Notes under the pieces: generated by a model
Seen by the model: the letters and a program-made list of their open reading frames with translations, nothing else
Database searches by the model: none
Told to the model about the DNA's origin: nothing
Made by a program: the position numbers and the translations under genes
DNA from: Methylobacterium fujisawaense
GTDB lineage: Bacteria > Pseudomonadota > Alphaproteobacteria > Rhizobiales > Beijerinckiaceae
Direction of reading: 5' to 3'
DNA length: 64,000 nucleotides
Assembly: GCF_014138435.1 (NCBI RefSeq)
Contig: NZ_JACJIM010000005.1
Span: forward strand, 248,001-312,000
In this document: one piece after another, positions 52,399 to 61,124 of the stretch
Position numbering within the stretch: the first letter of the stretch is position 1
Layout of the letters: each line of letters begins with the position of its first letter

Positions 52399-54169
52399 GG
52401 TCGAGTCCGACGCCGCGGTGCCGGTGACGTTCGATGGTCTGTTCGGGTGGCTTCATCCGGCCGCCGGACGGCGCGGCGTCGTCCTCTGCGGGACCTGCGG
52501 TTTCGAGCAGATGGCCGCGCACAGACCCTGGCGTTCGCTGGCCGAAGGCCTCGCCGCGGCGGGCTGCCCGACCTTGCGCTTCGACTACCCGGGGGAGGGC
52601 GACTCGGCCGATCCCGAAGCCGCACGGGTCCTGGCCTGCGTCGCGGCGATCCGGCGAGCCGTCCAGTTCCTGCGCGTGACGGCGGGCGTGACGGAGATCG
52701 TCCTCATCGGTCTGCGCCTGGGCGCCACCTTCGCGGCCCTGGCGGCCCAGGATGAGGCCGTGGAAGGCTTCGTGCTGCTGGCACCGGTCACGACCGGGCG
52801 CGCCTATCTGCGCGAGATGCGGCTGCGGGCGCAGACCATCGGGCGCCTGCCGGACGGGTCGGTCCCACCACATGAGGCCGACAGCCTCACCGTCGGTGGC
52901 TTCCGGATGGAAACGGTTGTCCTCAGTGAGCTCGCCACCCTCAACCTCGAACGTCTCGAACGGGCGCCGGCGCGGCGCGCGCTGCTCCTGGCACCCGAGA
53001 CTAGGACCCTGGCCGCCCGCCTCGAAACCCTCGGCTCCACGGTCGCGACAGGGCCGTTCCCGGGTCTCGCCGCACTCGTCGGCGACCCGATCTTCTCCGA
53101 TGTCCCGGCGGCGGATTTCGCGCGCGTCATCGCCTTCGCGACCGCGGGCGCGGGAGACAGCGGCCTGACGCGCAGCGGAACGGCCGTCGGCGCCCTGGCT
53201 TCGCCGCATCTGACCGGGTCGGGCTGGGAGGAGGAGCCGGTGCGGTTCGCCCGGGGCCTGTTCGGCATCCGGTGCCGTCCGGACCGGGCCGACGCGAATG
53301 CGCCCACGATCGTGTTCGTCTCCACCGGCATGAGCGTGCATTCCGGATGGGGACGCCAGACCACCGATCTCGCCCGGCGTCTCGCCGCCGAGGGAATCGG
53401 CTCGTTTCGGTTCGATCAGCGGGGCATCGGCGACAGCGCCGATCGAGCGGACGGCCGCAAGCCGCTCTTCGCGGCGGACGGATTCGCCGATGTGATCTCG
53501 GCCGTCGACCAGATCGCCGGCACGGGCGGCCCGATCCTGCTTGTCGGCGGCTGCAGCGGCGCTTACGCGGCCTTGCACGCCCTCTGCCGGGACAGCCGGG
53601 TGGACGGGGCCCTCCTGCTCAACCTCTACTGTTTCGACTGGGATCCGGATCAGGACCTCGACCAGGTCATCCGGCAAACCTTCGGGAGCGCCTCCACCTA
53701 CGCGGCCCTGCTCAAGCGGGGCGCGACGTGGCGCCGGCTGATCCGCGGCGAGATTCGGATCGGCGCGATCGCCGCGGTGCTGGCCCGGCGCGGGATCGAT
53801 GCCGCGTTCCGCCGGATGCGCCGGGCCATACGCCCCGGGCCGCCCGGCGGATCACCCGCCCGGCGGATCGCGGCCCTTCGCCGCCGGGGTGCCGAGATCC
53901 GCCTGCTCTACAGTGCCGGCGATCCCGGTCTTGCGGCGCTCCGCCGCCACCTGGGACGCTCGCCCGGGAAGGCGGACGGCCGCCTCGGCGCGCCCGTGAC
54001 GGTCGTTCCGGGCGTGGACCACAATTTCGGATCCCGTGAGGCCCAGGCCCGGCTCGCCGAGGCTCTGCACGACCTTCTGCAGGCGGTGCAACGGTCGAAG
54101 GCGACGCGCTCCGGCACGGCGGTTTCCGCAAAGCCCTGCCGTGTCCTCACCCTGGCGGGCCGGACATGA
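52388..54169 (+). CDS. Double alpha/beta-hydrolase-fold protein without canonical serine nucleophiles
   Basis: A 593-residue protein containing two related alpha/beta-hydrolase domains (about 12-230 and 285-580). Each has a matching strand-turn: LRFDYPGEGDSAD near 63-75 and FRFDQRGIGDSAD near 340-352. At the nucleophile elbow the first domain reads GLRLG (R110 instead of Ser) and the second GGCSG (C389 in place, S390 beside it). Similar proteins occur in exosortase-linked polysaccharide loci. The first domain is probably non-catalytic; the second might use Cys or Ser. It overlaps the GH2 gene by 11 nt. Confidence 0.8.
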   Translation: MTPEVESDAAVPVTFDGLFGWLHPAAGRRGVVLCGTCGFEQMAAHRPWRSLAEGLAAAGCPTLRFDYPGEGDSADPEAARVLACVAAIRRAVQFLRVTAGVTEIVLIGLRLGATFAALAAQDEAVEGFVLLAPVTTGRAYLREMRLRAQTIGRLPDGSVPPHEADSLTVGGFRMETVVLSELATLNLERLERAPARRALLLAPETRTLAARLETLGSTVATGPFPGLAALVGDPIFSDVPAADFARVIAFATAGAGDSGLTRSGTAVGALASPHLTGSGWEEEPVRFARGLFGIRCRPDRADANAPTIVFVSTGMSVHSGWGRQTTDLARRLAAEGIGSFRFDQRGIGDSADRADGRKPLFAADGFADVISAVDQIAGTGGPILLVGGCSGAYAALHALCRDSRVDGALLLNLYCFDWDPDQDLDQVIRQTFGSASTYAALLKRGATWRRLIRGEIRIGAIAAVLARRGIDAAFRRMRRAIRPGPPGGSPARRIAALRRRGAEIRLLYSAGDPGLAALRRHLGRSPGKADGRLGAPVTVVPGVDHNFGSREAQARLAEALHDLLQAVQRSKATRSGTAVSAKPCRVLTLAGRT

Positions 54170-55479
54170 CACGGCTCACGCGCCGTTCGGCGCTCGCCCT
54201 GGCAGCGGGATCCCTCGCGACGGGCACCTTCGCGACAGGTACCTTGGCGGCAGGGCGTGCCACGGCGGCGGAGCCGCTGCATCGGTGCGAGGCGCTGATC
54301 GATTCCATCGGCGTGAACGTGCATCTCGGCCATCGTGGCAGCCCGTATGTCGAGCGCTTTGCGGCCTGCATTGAAGCCCTCGACGATCTCGGCGTCCGCC
54401 ATCTGCGCGACGATATCGTGCTCACCGGCGACGAGCCGGCTGGACAATTCGAACGGATCGCGGATCTGGCCGGCCGGGGCTACCGCTTCAGCCTGATCTT
54501 CTATGACGGGCTCACGCCGGGGCCGCGGGTAGCGCCGGAGCGCTTCGCCGAGATCGCAGGCTGGGCTGGCGCGGGACTCGTCGTGGCGGAGGGCGGCAAC
54601 GAGCCCCCGGTGGCGACGCGGCCCGGTTTGGCGGGGCAGTCGGCCGCGCACCAAGCCGCCCTGTTCCGCGCCGTGCGGGCGGATGCCCGGGCCGGAACCG
54701 TCCGGGTCGCCGGGCCGAGCTACATCCAGGGCAACGTCGCAGCGGCGCAGAATCTTGCGGCCGTGATCGATTTCGCGAACATCCACGCCTATCCCGGCGC
54801 CGAGCCCCCGGAAACCGATGGCGCCGGCAGCCTCGCCCGCTTCATGGCGGCATCCCGTCCGGTCTTCGGCGATGCTCCGGTGTTGGCTACCGAGAATGGC
54901 TACCACACGGCGCTTGCCACCGGCGGCGCCCATCTGCCGATCTCGGCCGGTCTCCGGGCCCGGTACCTTCCGCGGATGCTGCTCTGGAGCTATCTGCAGG
55001 GGGTACGCCGCACCTACCTCTACGAGCTGATCGCCAGCTTCGATCGCGGCGACGCCGACCCCGAAAGCCATTTCGGCCTCCTCGCTCACGACGGCCGGCC
55101 GACCCCCGCCTTCCGGGCGGTTCGCAGCCTCGTCCGACTGTTCGGAGCGAATGCCGGCACGGTCGCCGCCGTTGCGGCCGATCGCGACGTCACATTGTCC
55201 GCTGCAGTGCCCGATCTCGTCTTCGCACGGTTCGCACGACAGGACGGGGCGACGCTCATTCCGATCTGGCTCGGCCTCGACGGCTGGGATCGGCGCAACC
55301 GGATCCCGCTTCCGGATGCGCCGGCGCGTCCCGCCGAGATCCGTCTGTCGCGCCAGCCGCGGCAAGTCAGGCTGCATCGCTTCGAAGACGACGGATCGGT
55401 AACAGTCGCGAACCTTCCGGCGGACAGGCGCGTGCCGGTCCAGGTCACCGACCGCTTCGGCGTGATCGAGCTGACGTAG
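54166..55479 (+). CDS. Tat-exported glycoside-hydrolase-like TIM-barrel protein
   Basis: A 437-residue protein with a twin-arginine signal (TRRSALALAAG, cleavage after TAA around residue 35). The signal region has a small internal repeat (ATGTFATGTLAAG). The mature protein resembles GH39/GH5-type enzymes: DSIGVNVHLGH, LGVRHLRDD, the acid/base candidate E146 in EGGNEP and the nucleophile candidate E243 in ATENGYHT, FANIHAYPG between them. It should work in the periplasm or outside. Its start overlaps the previous stop (ATGA). Substrate unknown, presumably a glycan made by neighbouring genes. Confidence 0.83.
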   Translation: MTRLTRRSALALAAGSLATGTFATGTLAAGRATAAEPLHRCEALIDSIGVNVHLGHRGSPYVERFAACIEALDDLGVRHLRDDIVLTGDEPAGQFERIADLAGRGYRFSLIFYDGLTPGPRVAPERFAEIAGWAGAGLVVAEGGNEPPVATRPGLAGQSAAHQAALFRAVRADARAGTVRVAGPSYIQGNVAAAQNLAAVIDFANIHAYPGAEPPETDGAGSLARFMAASRPVFGDAPVLATENGYHTALATGGAHLPISAGLRARYLPRMLLWSYLQGVRRTYLYELIASFDRGDADPESHFGLLAHDGRPTPAFRAVRSLVRLFGANAGTVAAVAADRDVTLSAAVPDLVFARFARQDGATLIPIWLGLDGWDRRNRIPLPDAPARPAEIRLSRQPRQVRLHRFEDDGSVTVANLPADRRVPVQVTDRFGVIELT

Positions 55480-55549
55480 ACTACATCCTGCCGGGACCGG
55501 CCCGCAGACTGACACTCGCCCCCCTCCGACGTTCGCGGAAGTCGATCCC

Positions 55550-56374
55550 ATGCTGAGCTATCTGGGCGATAAGATCGTCGGTCTGACCCTCGCAGTTCTG
55601 AATGTGCTTGCGCCCTTCGAGGTGCATGTGACCAAGGGGGTGGCCTACGCGGACGGGATCGAGCACCGCGCCGACATCTATCGGTCGGCCGCGCGGGGAG
55701 CGCGTCCGGTCGTTGTCTTCCTCTATGGCGGGGGATGGCGGACCGGGTCCAAGGATGAGGTCGCGTATGTCGGCGCCGCCTTCGCGCGGCGGGGCTTCGT
55801 TGCCGTGATCCCGGACTACCGCCACGTTCCGGCTGTCGGACTGTCAGACATCCTGGCGGACAATGCCGCCGCGGTCGCCTGGACCATCGCCCACGCGGCC
55901 GAATATGGCGGCGATTCAAGGCGTGTCGTGGTCGTAGGCCATTCCTCCGGCGCGTGGGCCGCCGCCATGCTGGGTCTCGATCCAACATGGCTGGAGCAGG
56001 CCGGCTCAAGCCCAGCGAAGCTCGCCGGCATCGTCGGATTGGCGGGCCCCTATGCGAGCGCGGCGCTGATGGAGCCGTTGGATCGTGAGGTCTTCGTCGG
56101 CAGCGATCCCGCCCTGCAGCCGATCAATCATGCTTCGGACAGGCATCCTGCGATGCTGCTGGCCGCGGGCGCGGCCGATCTCGACGTCAACCCGGCCGGG
56201 ACCCTGTCGCTCGACGGAGCCATGCGGGCCTTCGCCGGCGATGAGACCATGAAGATCTATCCCGGCCTGGGCCATGGCCAGATCGTTCATGCCCTCAGCT
56301 TTCCGTTCAGTCTCCGGTTCCCGGTCGCCGACGACGTCGCGCGATTCATCAAAGGGGCCCATGCCGGGCCGTGA
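55550..56374 (+). CDS. Alpha/beta-hydrolase (carboxylesterase-like)
   Basis: A 274-residue esterase-type hydrolase. Oxyanion-hole motif LYGGGWRTG at 58-66, nucleophile S132 in GHSSGAWA, acidic residue near AADLDVNP and histidine in GLGHGQIVH. An N-terminal hydrophobic stretch (residues 8-22) may be a membrane anchor or uncleaved signal. It is 70 nt after the glycosidase-like gene and may deacylate glycan or thioester products. Convergent with cydB. Confidence 0.85.
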   Translation: MLSYLGDKIVGLTLAVLNVLAPFEVHVTKGVAYADGIEHRADIYRSAARGARPVVVFLYGGGWRTGSKDEVAYVGAAFARRGFVAVIPDYRHVPAVGLSDILADNAAAVAWTIAHAAEYGGDSRRVVVVGHSSGAWAAAMLGLDPTWLEQAGSSPAKLAGIVGLAGPYASAALMEPLDREVFVGSDPALQPINHASDRHPAMLLAAGAADLDVNPAGTLSLDGAMRAFAGDETMKIYPGLGHGQIVHALSFPFSLRFPVADDVARFIKGAHAGP

Positions 56375-56497
56375 TGCGCCCGAGCCGACGGAGCCGCCGA
56401 GGCCCCGATCGGTTTCGCTTGGCCAATGAGCACGGGCCGGTTCCGAGACTCGTCGGCCCATCCTCCCAGTGCCGTCGCGATGCGACCTGCGCCGGCC

Positions 56498-57511
56498 TCA
56501 GTGATAGCCCGGCGCTCCCGCCGCGACCTTGCCGCGGAACAGCCAGTACACGTAGGCTGTATAGACCAGGATCATCGGCACGAGCACGACGGCACCGGCC
56601 AGCAGGAAAGCTTGGCTGCTGGGATGCGTCGCCGCATCCCAGATCGAGATGGCCGGCGGTACGATCATCGGCCACAGGCTGATCCCGAGCCCGATATACG
56701 ACATCAGGAACAGACCCAGGGCGCACAGGAACGGCGTCACCTCGGCGCGTCGCTCGAGGGCGACGAAGAAGCGCCAGGCGAGCACGGCGACCAGGGCGGG
56801 AATCGGGGCAGCCAGCGCGATATTCGGCCAGGACAGCCACCGGGCCCGGAACGCGTCGCTCAGGATCGGCATGGCGGCCGAGACGATCGCAATGGCCGCC
56901 AGCGTGACGAAGCCGAGTTGGCGTGCCAGCCGATAGGCCCGGAGCTGGAGTTCACCCTCGGTCTTCCAGATGAGCCAGCAGGCGCCGAGCAGGCCGTACC
57001 CGCCCACTAGGGCGATGCCCGTCAGCACGGAGAACGGGGTCAGCCAGTCCCACCAGCCACCCGCATAGGCGCGGCCCTCGACCCGGATGCCCTGGACCAG
57101 GGCACCGAGGCAGATGCCCTGGCAGAAGGTCGCCACGTAGCTGCCCCACGAGAAGGACCGATCCCAGGCGCGCTGGCTTCGGAGAGTGGCCGCCCGGAAC
57201 CGCATCTCGAAGGCGACACCGCGGAAGACCAAGGCCAGGAGCATCAGGATCAGCGGCATGTAGAGCGCCGGCAGGATCGTGGCGTAGGCGAGGGGATACA
57301 CTGCAAATAGACCGCCGCCGCCGAGGATCAGCCAGGTCTCGTTGCCGTCCCAGACCGGGGCGACGGTGTTGACCATAAGATCCCGATCCGCCTTGCCGCG
57401 AACTGCGGGGAACAGGATGCCGACCCCGAGGTCGAAGCCGTCCATCACCACGTAGAGGAACACGGCCGTGGCGATGAGGAACGCCCAGATGAGGGTGAGA
57501 TCGAGGGACAT
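56498..57511 (-). CDS. cydB: Cytochrome bd-type quinol oxidase subunit II
   Basis: Inner-membrane partner of CydA, needed for haem assembly. The 337-residue protein has about eight helices and conserved YVVMDGFDLGVG near residue 20 and APVWDGNETWLILGGG near 51-66. It lies 5 nt after cydA. No cydX-like or DUF2474-like small gene was found directly after it. Confidence 0.95.
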   Translation of the reverse strand: MSLDLTLIWAFLIATAVFLYVVMDGFDLGVGILFPAVRGKADRDLMVNTVAPVWDGNETWLILGGGGLFAVYPLAYATILPALYMPLILMLLALVFRGVAFEMRFRAATLRSQRAWDRSFSWGSYVATFCQGICLGALVQGIRVEGRAYAGGWWDWLTPFSVLTGIALVGGYGLLGACWLIWKTEGELQLRAYRLARQLGFVTLAAIAIVSAAMPILSDAFRARWLSWPNIALAAPIPALVAVLAWRFFVALERRAEVTPFLCALGLFLMSYIGLGISLWPMIVPPAISIWDAATHPSSQAFLLAGAVVLVPMILVYTAYVYWLFRGKVAAGAPGYH

Positions 57512-57516
57512 CGGGC

Positions 57517-58959
57517 CTACTCCGCGGGCTGGGCGAGGGGACGGCCGGCGCCGGGCGTGCCGGAGACCAGGGCGGGCGCGGGCGTGATGCCGGCGGTGCG
57601 GATCGGCTGCCCCGGGGGCGGCCCGGGCTCATGGACGTGCGGCGTCTGGTTGAACAGGTGCAGGAGGTACCAGATGCCGGCGCCGAAGACGGCGAGGTAG
57701 ACCGCCGCGAAGGCCGCCAGGGAGGCCGCGACCGCCGGGGCCGCCACCGGGGAGACGCTGTCGACGGTGCGCAGCGCGCCGTAGACGGTGAAGGGTTGAC
57801 GGCCCGCCTCCGTGACCGTCCAGCCTGCCGTGACGGCGATCAATCCGGACGGCCCCATGGCGACGGCGAAGCGGTGAAGCCACGGCGTGTCGTACAGCCG
57901 CCCCTGACGGCGCAGCCAGAGCGCGGCTAGACCCAGGGCGATCATCAGAAGGCCGAGCGCAACCATGATCCGGAACGACCAGAACACCAGGGGTAGGTTG
58001 GTCGGCCACTGATCGCGCGGGATGTCCCTGAGACCGCGAACCTCGCCGTCGAGGTCGTGGGTCAGATAGAGGCTGGCTAGACCGGGGATGCCGATCCGAT
58101 TCTGCACCACGCCCGCATTCGCGTCGGGCCAGCCGAACAGGATCGCGGGGGCGCGGCGCTCGGTCTCGAAATGTCCCTCCATGGCGGCGACCTTGGCGGG
58201 CTGGTGCGCGTAGGAATTGCCGCCGTGCAGGTCGCCGATCACCAGCTGGGCCGGAGCCACCACGGCGGCCATCCACATGGCCATGGAGAACATCAGCCGC
58301 GCCTGGCGATTGCTCCGGTCGCGCAGCAGATGCCACGCACCCACCGCCCCGACGATCATCGCGGTGGTGAGATAGGCGCCCGTGACCGTGTGGGCGAAGC
58401 GGTAGGGGAAGGACGGGTTGAAGATGATCGCCAGCCAGTCGGCCGGTTCGAAGCGCCCGTCCGGCCCGATGGCGTGGCCGGTGGGGGTCTGCATCCAGGA
58501 ATTGGCCGACAGGATCCAGAATGCGGAGGTCAGCGTGCCGAAGGCGACGAGGCAGGTCGCCAGGAAGTGCAGCCCCTTGCCGACCCGCTCCAGGCCGAAC
58601 AGCATGACGCCGAGGAAGCCCGCCTCCAGAAAGAAGGCCGTCAGAACCTCGTAGCCGAGCAGGGGGCCGAGCACCGGCGCCGTCCGGTCGGCGAAGACCG
58701 ACCAGTTGGTGCCGAACTGGTAGCTCATGACCAGGCCGGAGACGACGCCCATCGCGAAGGCGACCGCGAAGACGCGGAGCCAGTACCGATAGGTATCCAG
58801 ATAGACGGCCTCGCCGGTCCTGAGCCAGAAGCCTTCGAGGACCGCGAGATAGCTCGCAAGTCCGATGGTGAAGGCCGGGAACAGGAAGTGCCAGACGACG
58901 GTGAGCGCGAATTGGGCTCGCGCGAGATCGACTGCGCTCGGCAGTTCGAGAGCGGACAT
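57517..58959 (-). CDS. cydA: Cytochrome bd-type quinol oxidase subunit I (CIO type)
   Basis: Reduces oxygen to water with electrons from quinol, without proton pumping. The 480-residue protein has likely haem ligands H24 (VWHFLFPAF), H190 (YRFAHTV) and M332 (FWSFRIM), corresponding to H19, H186 and M393 in E. coli. It lacks the long Q-loop insertion, so it belongs to the short CIO type seen in Pseudomonas and Alphaproteobacteria, often less cyanide-sensitive. ATG 58959 has GGGAG upstream. An FNR/FixK-like box lies 57 nt before the start. Confidence 0.95.
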   Translation of the reverse strand: MSALELPSAVDLARAQFALTVVWHFLFPAFTIGLASYLAVLEGFWLRTGEAVYLDTYRYWLRVFAVAFAMGVVSGLVMSYQFGTNWSVFADRTAPVLGPLLGYEVLTAFFLEAGFLGVMLFGLERVGKGLHFLATCLVAFGTLTSAFWILSANSWMQTPTGHAIGPDGRFEPADWLAIIFNPSFPYRFAHTVTGAYLTTAMIVGAVGAWHLLRDRSNRQARLMFSMAMWMAAVVAPAQLVIGDLHGGNSYAHQPAKVAAMEGHFETERRAPAILFGWPDANAGVVQNRIGIPGLASLYLTHDLDGEVRGLRDIPRDQWPTNLPLVFWSFRIMVALGLLMIALGLAALWLRRQGRLYDTPWLHRFAVAMGPSGLIAVTAGWTVTEAGRQPFTVYGALRTVDSVSPVAAPAVAASLAAFAAVYLAVFGAGIWYLLHLFNQTPHVHEPGPPPGQPIRTAGITPAPALVSGTPGAGRPLAQPAE

Positions 58960-59015
58960 CACGGTCTCCCAGGGGACGAACGGGCCGGATGTGCCGCAGC
59001 TTGAGCGCTGCCGCG

Positions 59016-59029
59016 TTGATTCAGCTCAA
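59016..59029. promoter_or_regulatory. FNR/FixK-like box near cydA
   Basis: TTGAT-TCAG-CTCAA matches the consensus TTGAT-N4-ATCAA with one mismatch. It lies 57 nt upstream of the cydA ATG and on the side of the intergenic region nearest cydA, as expected for low-oxygen activation. Confidence 0.65.
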
Positions 59030-59069
59030 GGCTGGAGCGCGCGAATCCGACAAGCCGGTGCGGTGGCGA

Positions 59070-59083
59070 TTGCGCTGGATCAA
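59070..59083. promoter_or_regulatory. FNR/FixK-like box near the usp gene
   Basis: TTGCG-CTGG-ATCAA keeps the conserved TTG and ATCAA ends with two mismatches in the left half. It lies 69 nt upstream of the universal-stress-protein ATG, so each divergent gene would have its own box. Confidence 0.5.
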
Positions 59084-59151
59084 GGCTGCGGCCCCTCCCA
59101 CCGACCATACGGCTCTGGTCGGGGCCGTGTGTCGGTCGCGCGGAGACCGCC

Positions 59152-59964
59152 ATGTCCTATGCCAACATCCTCGTTTCCGTGGACTTCGCGGAATCGACGC
59201 CCGACCGCGTGCGGCTGGCGGCGGCCTTGGCGCGCCGCTTCGATGCGACGCTGACCGGCGCGGCCGCCGCCGAGGTGCCGGCCCCCCTGTTTGCCCATGA
59301 CATCCGCGACGCGCAGGCCCAGCACGAGCGCCTCAAGGCCGAAGTCCTCGTGGACCTTGAGCAGGCGCAGGCGATCTTCGCGCGCTGCGCAGGCGCGGCA
59401 CCGCGGACCGCTTGGTGTGGCGGCCTCGACCGGCCGTCCGCTCATCTCGTGGACAAGGGCCGTGCCGCCGACCTGATCGTCGTCGGCCGGGCCGGCGAGA
59501 GCGAGATCGACCCCGGGCCGTTCGGCGTGGCGATCGCGCCGGTTCTGATGGAGGCCGGACGGCCGGTCCTCGTCGTTCCCTCGCGCGTCAGAGGGGAGCC
59601 GGGCCGGCGCATCGTCGTGGCCTGGAAGGATTCGCCGGAGGCGCGACGGGCGGTAGCCGGGGCCCTGCCGTTCCTGCGCTCGGCGGATCGGGTCTTCGTC
59701 GCCACGGCGGGCGAAGGCGCCCGCCTGGAAGGCGCGGACGAGGTGGCCGCTCATCTCGCGCTCCACGGCGCGTCCGTCGCCACGAATCTGTTGTCTCCGA
59801 CGGTCAGCGATGGCGACGAGATCCTGCGTTTTGCTCACGACCAGCAGGCTGACCTGATCGTCATGGGCGCGTACGGACACTCACGCCTGCGGGAATGGAT
59901 CTTCGGCGGCGCGACACGCCACATCCTTCACGCGACCAATGTCTGCTGCCTGATGGCGCATTGA
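59152..59964 (+). CDS. Tandem universal stress protein (UspA family)
   Basis: A 270-residue protein with two Usp folds. The first (1-143) begins NILVSVDFAEST and is degenerate in its ATP site. The second (150-270) begins RRIVVAWKDSPEARRAV and ends with the ATP-binding pattern VMGAYGHSRLREWIFGGATRHIL, read in parts. It probably supports survival under oxygen limitation, given the divergent cydAB and FNR-like boxes. Such pairing is common in Rhizobiales. Confidence 0.92.
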   Translation: MSYANILVSVDFAESTPDRVRLAAALARRFDATLTGAAAAEVPAPLFAHDIRDAQAQHERLKAEVLVDLEQAQAIFARCAGAAPRTAWCGGLDRPSAHLVDKGRAADLIVVGRAGESEIDPGPFGVAIAPVLMEAGRPVLVVPSRVRGEPGRRIVVAWKDSPEARRAVAGALPFLRSADRVFVATAGEGARLEGADEVAAHLALHGASVATNLLSPTVSDGDEILRFAHDQQADLIVMGAYGHSRLREWIFGGATRHILHATNVCCLMAH

Positions 59965-60134
59965 CGGGCTGCGGCGATGCTTCGTCGTCGGGGATCGGTC
60001 ATCCGCACGTCGCCAAACGAAGCCGGATCATCCGCGCGACCCGAGCGGATGACCGTGCGGGCCGCGTCCTTGCTCCGCAGGCGCGGCCTGCCGCTACGCC
60101 ACGCGGCACCAAACGGGAGAGGTCCGCCCCGGTT

Positions 60135-61088
60135 CTAGCGGGAGAAGTGGGTGGTCGACATCCGGTCCGTGACGAGTTCGGACGGCACCCAGTCAAATTG
60201 CGGCACCGGCTCATGCCGGATCAAAGCCAGGGCATCATCGATCGCACGACGGCCTTGTAAGCTCGCATCCTGGTGGATCGTTACGGCAAGCCGTTTGTCC
60301 TGCATGGCCTGCATCCCGGCGGCGGTCGCATCCATGCCGCCGATCAGGATTTGGCCCGCCGATATTCCGGCCGCCTCCGCGGCTTCGGCAGCACCGATCG
60401 CCATCTCGTCGGTGACGGCCGCGATCGCATCGATGGCCGGCTTCCGGGCGAGCCAATCGGCCACCGCGGCTCGGGCCGCCGAACGGTCGCAGTCCACCGC
60501 CGCCTCCGCGACCAGCCGGAGGCCCGGGGATTCGGCCAGGACCTCCTTCACGCCCTCGGCGCGAAGCGTCGACCCGGGGTGCGACGTGCAGCCCGCAAGG
60601 ATCCCCACCCGGCCCCTCCCGTCCAGCATCTGCCCAAGCTTGCGCATCTGCAACCGCCCGGCGACGAGGTCATCCGGCTGGACGAAGGCGACTCGTCCGG
60701 CGAACCAAGCCGAACGGGGTGCGCCGTTGACGGCGACCAGCGGAACATCCGCCTCTTGCGCCAGCCGGATGATCGCGGCCCAAGCCGACGGATCGACAGG
60801 GCTCACCACGAGCGCATCGACCTTCTCGGCGATGACGCGCCGGGCCTGCGCGATCTGCTGCGCGCCCGCGCCCTCCGGCGCATAGTCGAAATGCACCGTA
60901 ATCCCGCGCGCCACCGCGTGCTCCTGCAGGCTGTCGTGCAGAAGGCGGGTGAGGGCCGCCGGCGGAGTCATCAGAACGGCGATCGTGGTGGCAGTCGCCG
61001 GTTTCGCGCAGACGATGACGGCGAGAGCCCCGGCCCAGGCGGCTCGTCGCAGGCGCGAGCGCATCTGCGCCCGATCTGTCCGGCCCAT
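60135..61088 (-). CDS. Periplasmic sugar-binding protein (ribose/galactose type, orphan)
   Basis: A 317-residue protein with a signal peptide (AAWAGALAVIVCAKPATA) followed by a type I periplasmic-binding fold: TIAVLMTPPAALTRLL, VDALVVSPVDPSAW, VPLVAVNGAP, and IGGMDATAAGMQAMQ. No permease or ATPase gene is nearby. With a chemoreceptor gene 36 nt upstream in the same direction, it may present ligand to that receptor rather than feed a transporter. ATG 61088 has GGAG 8 nt upstream. Confidence 0.85.
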   Translation of the reverse strand: MGRTDRAQMRSRLRRAAWAGALAVIVCAKPATATTIAVLMTPPAALTRLLHDSLQEHAVARGITVHFDYAPEGAGAQQIAQARRVIAEKVDALVVSPVDPSAWAAIIRLAQEADVPLVAVNGAPRSAWFAGRVAFVQPDDLVAGRLQMRKLGQMLDGRGRVGILAGCTSHPGSTLRAEGVKEVLAESPGLRLVAEAAVDCDRSAARAAVADWLARKPAIDAIAAVTDEMAIGAAEAAEAAGISAGQILIGGMDATAAGMQAMQDKRLAVTIHQDASLQGRRAIDDALALIRHEPVPQFDWVPSELVTDRMSTTHFSR

Positions 61089-61124
61089 GACGCTCGCTCC
61101 GTTCCGGTCGTTCCGTGCCGCGCG

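Noticed and set aside
56006..56461. A minus-strand frame after cydB considered as a small CydX/DUF2474-type subunit
   Set aside because: It has no hydrophobic helix and is antisense to the esterase-like gene.
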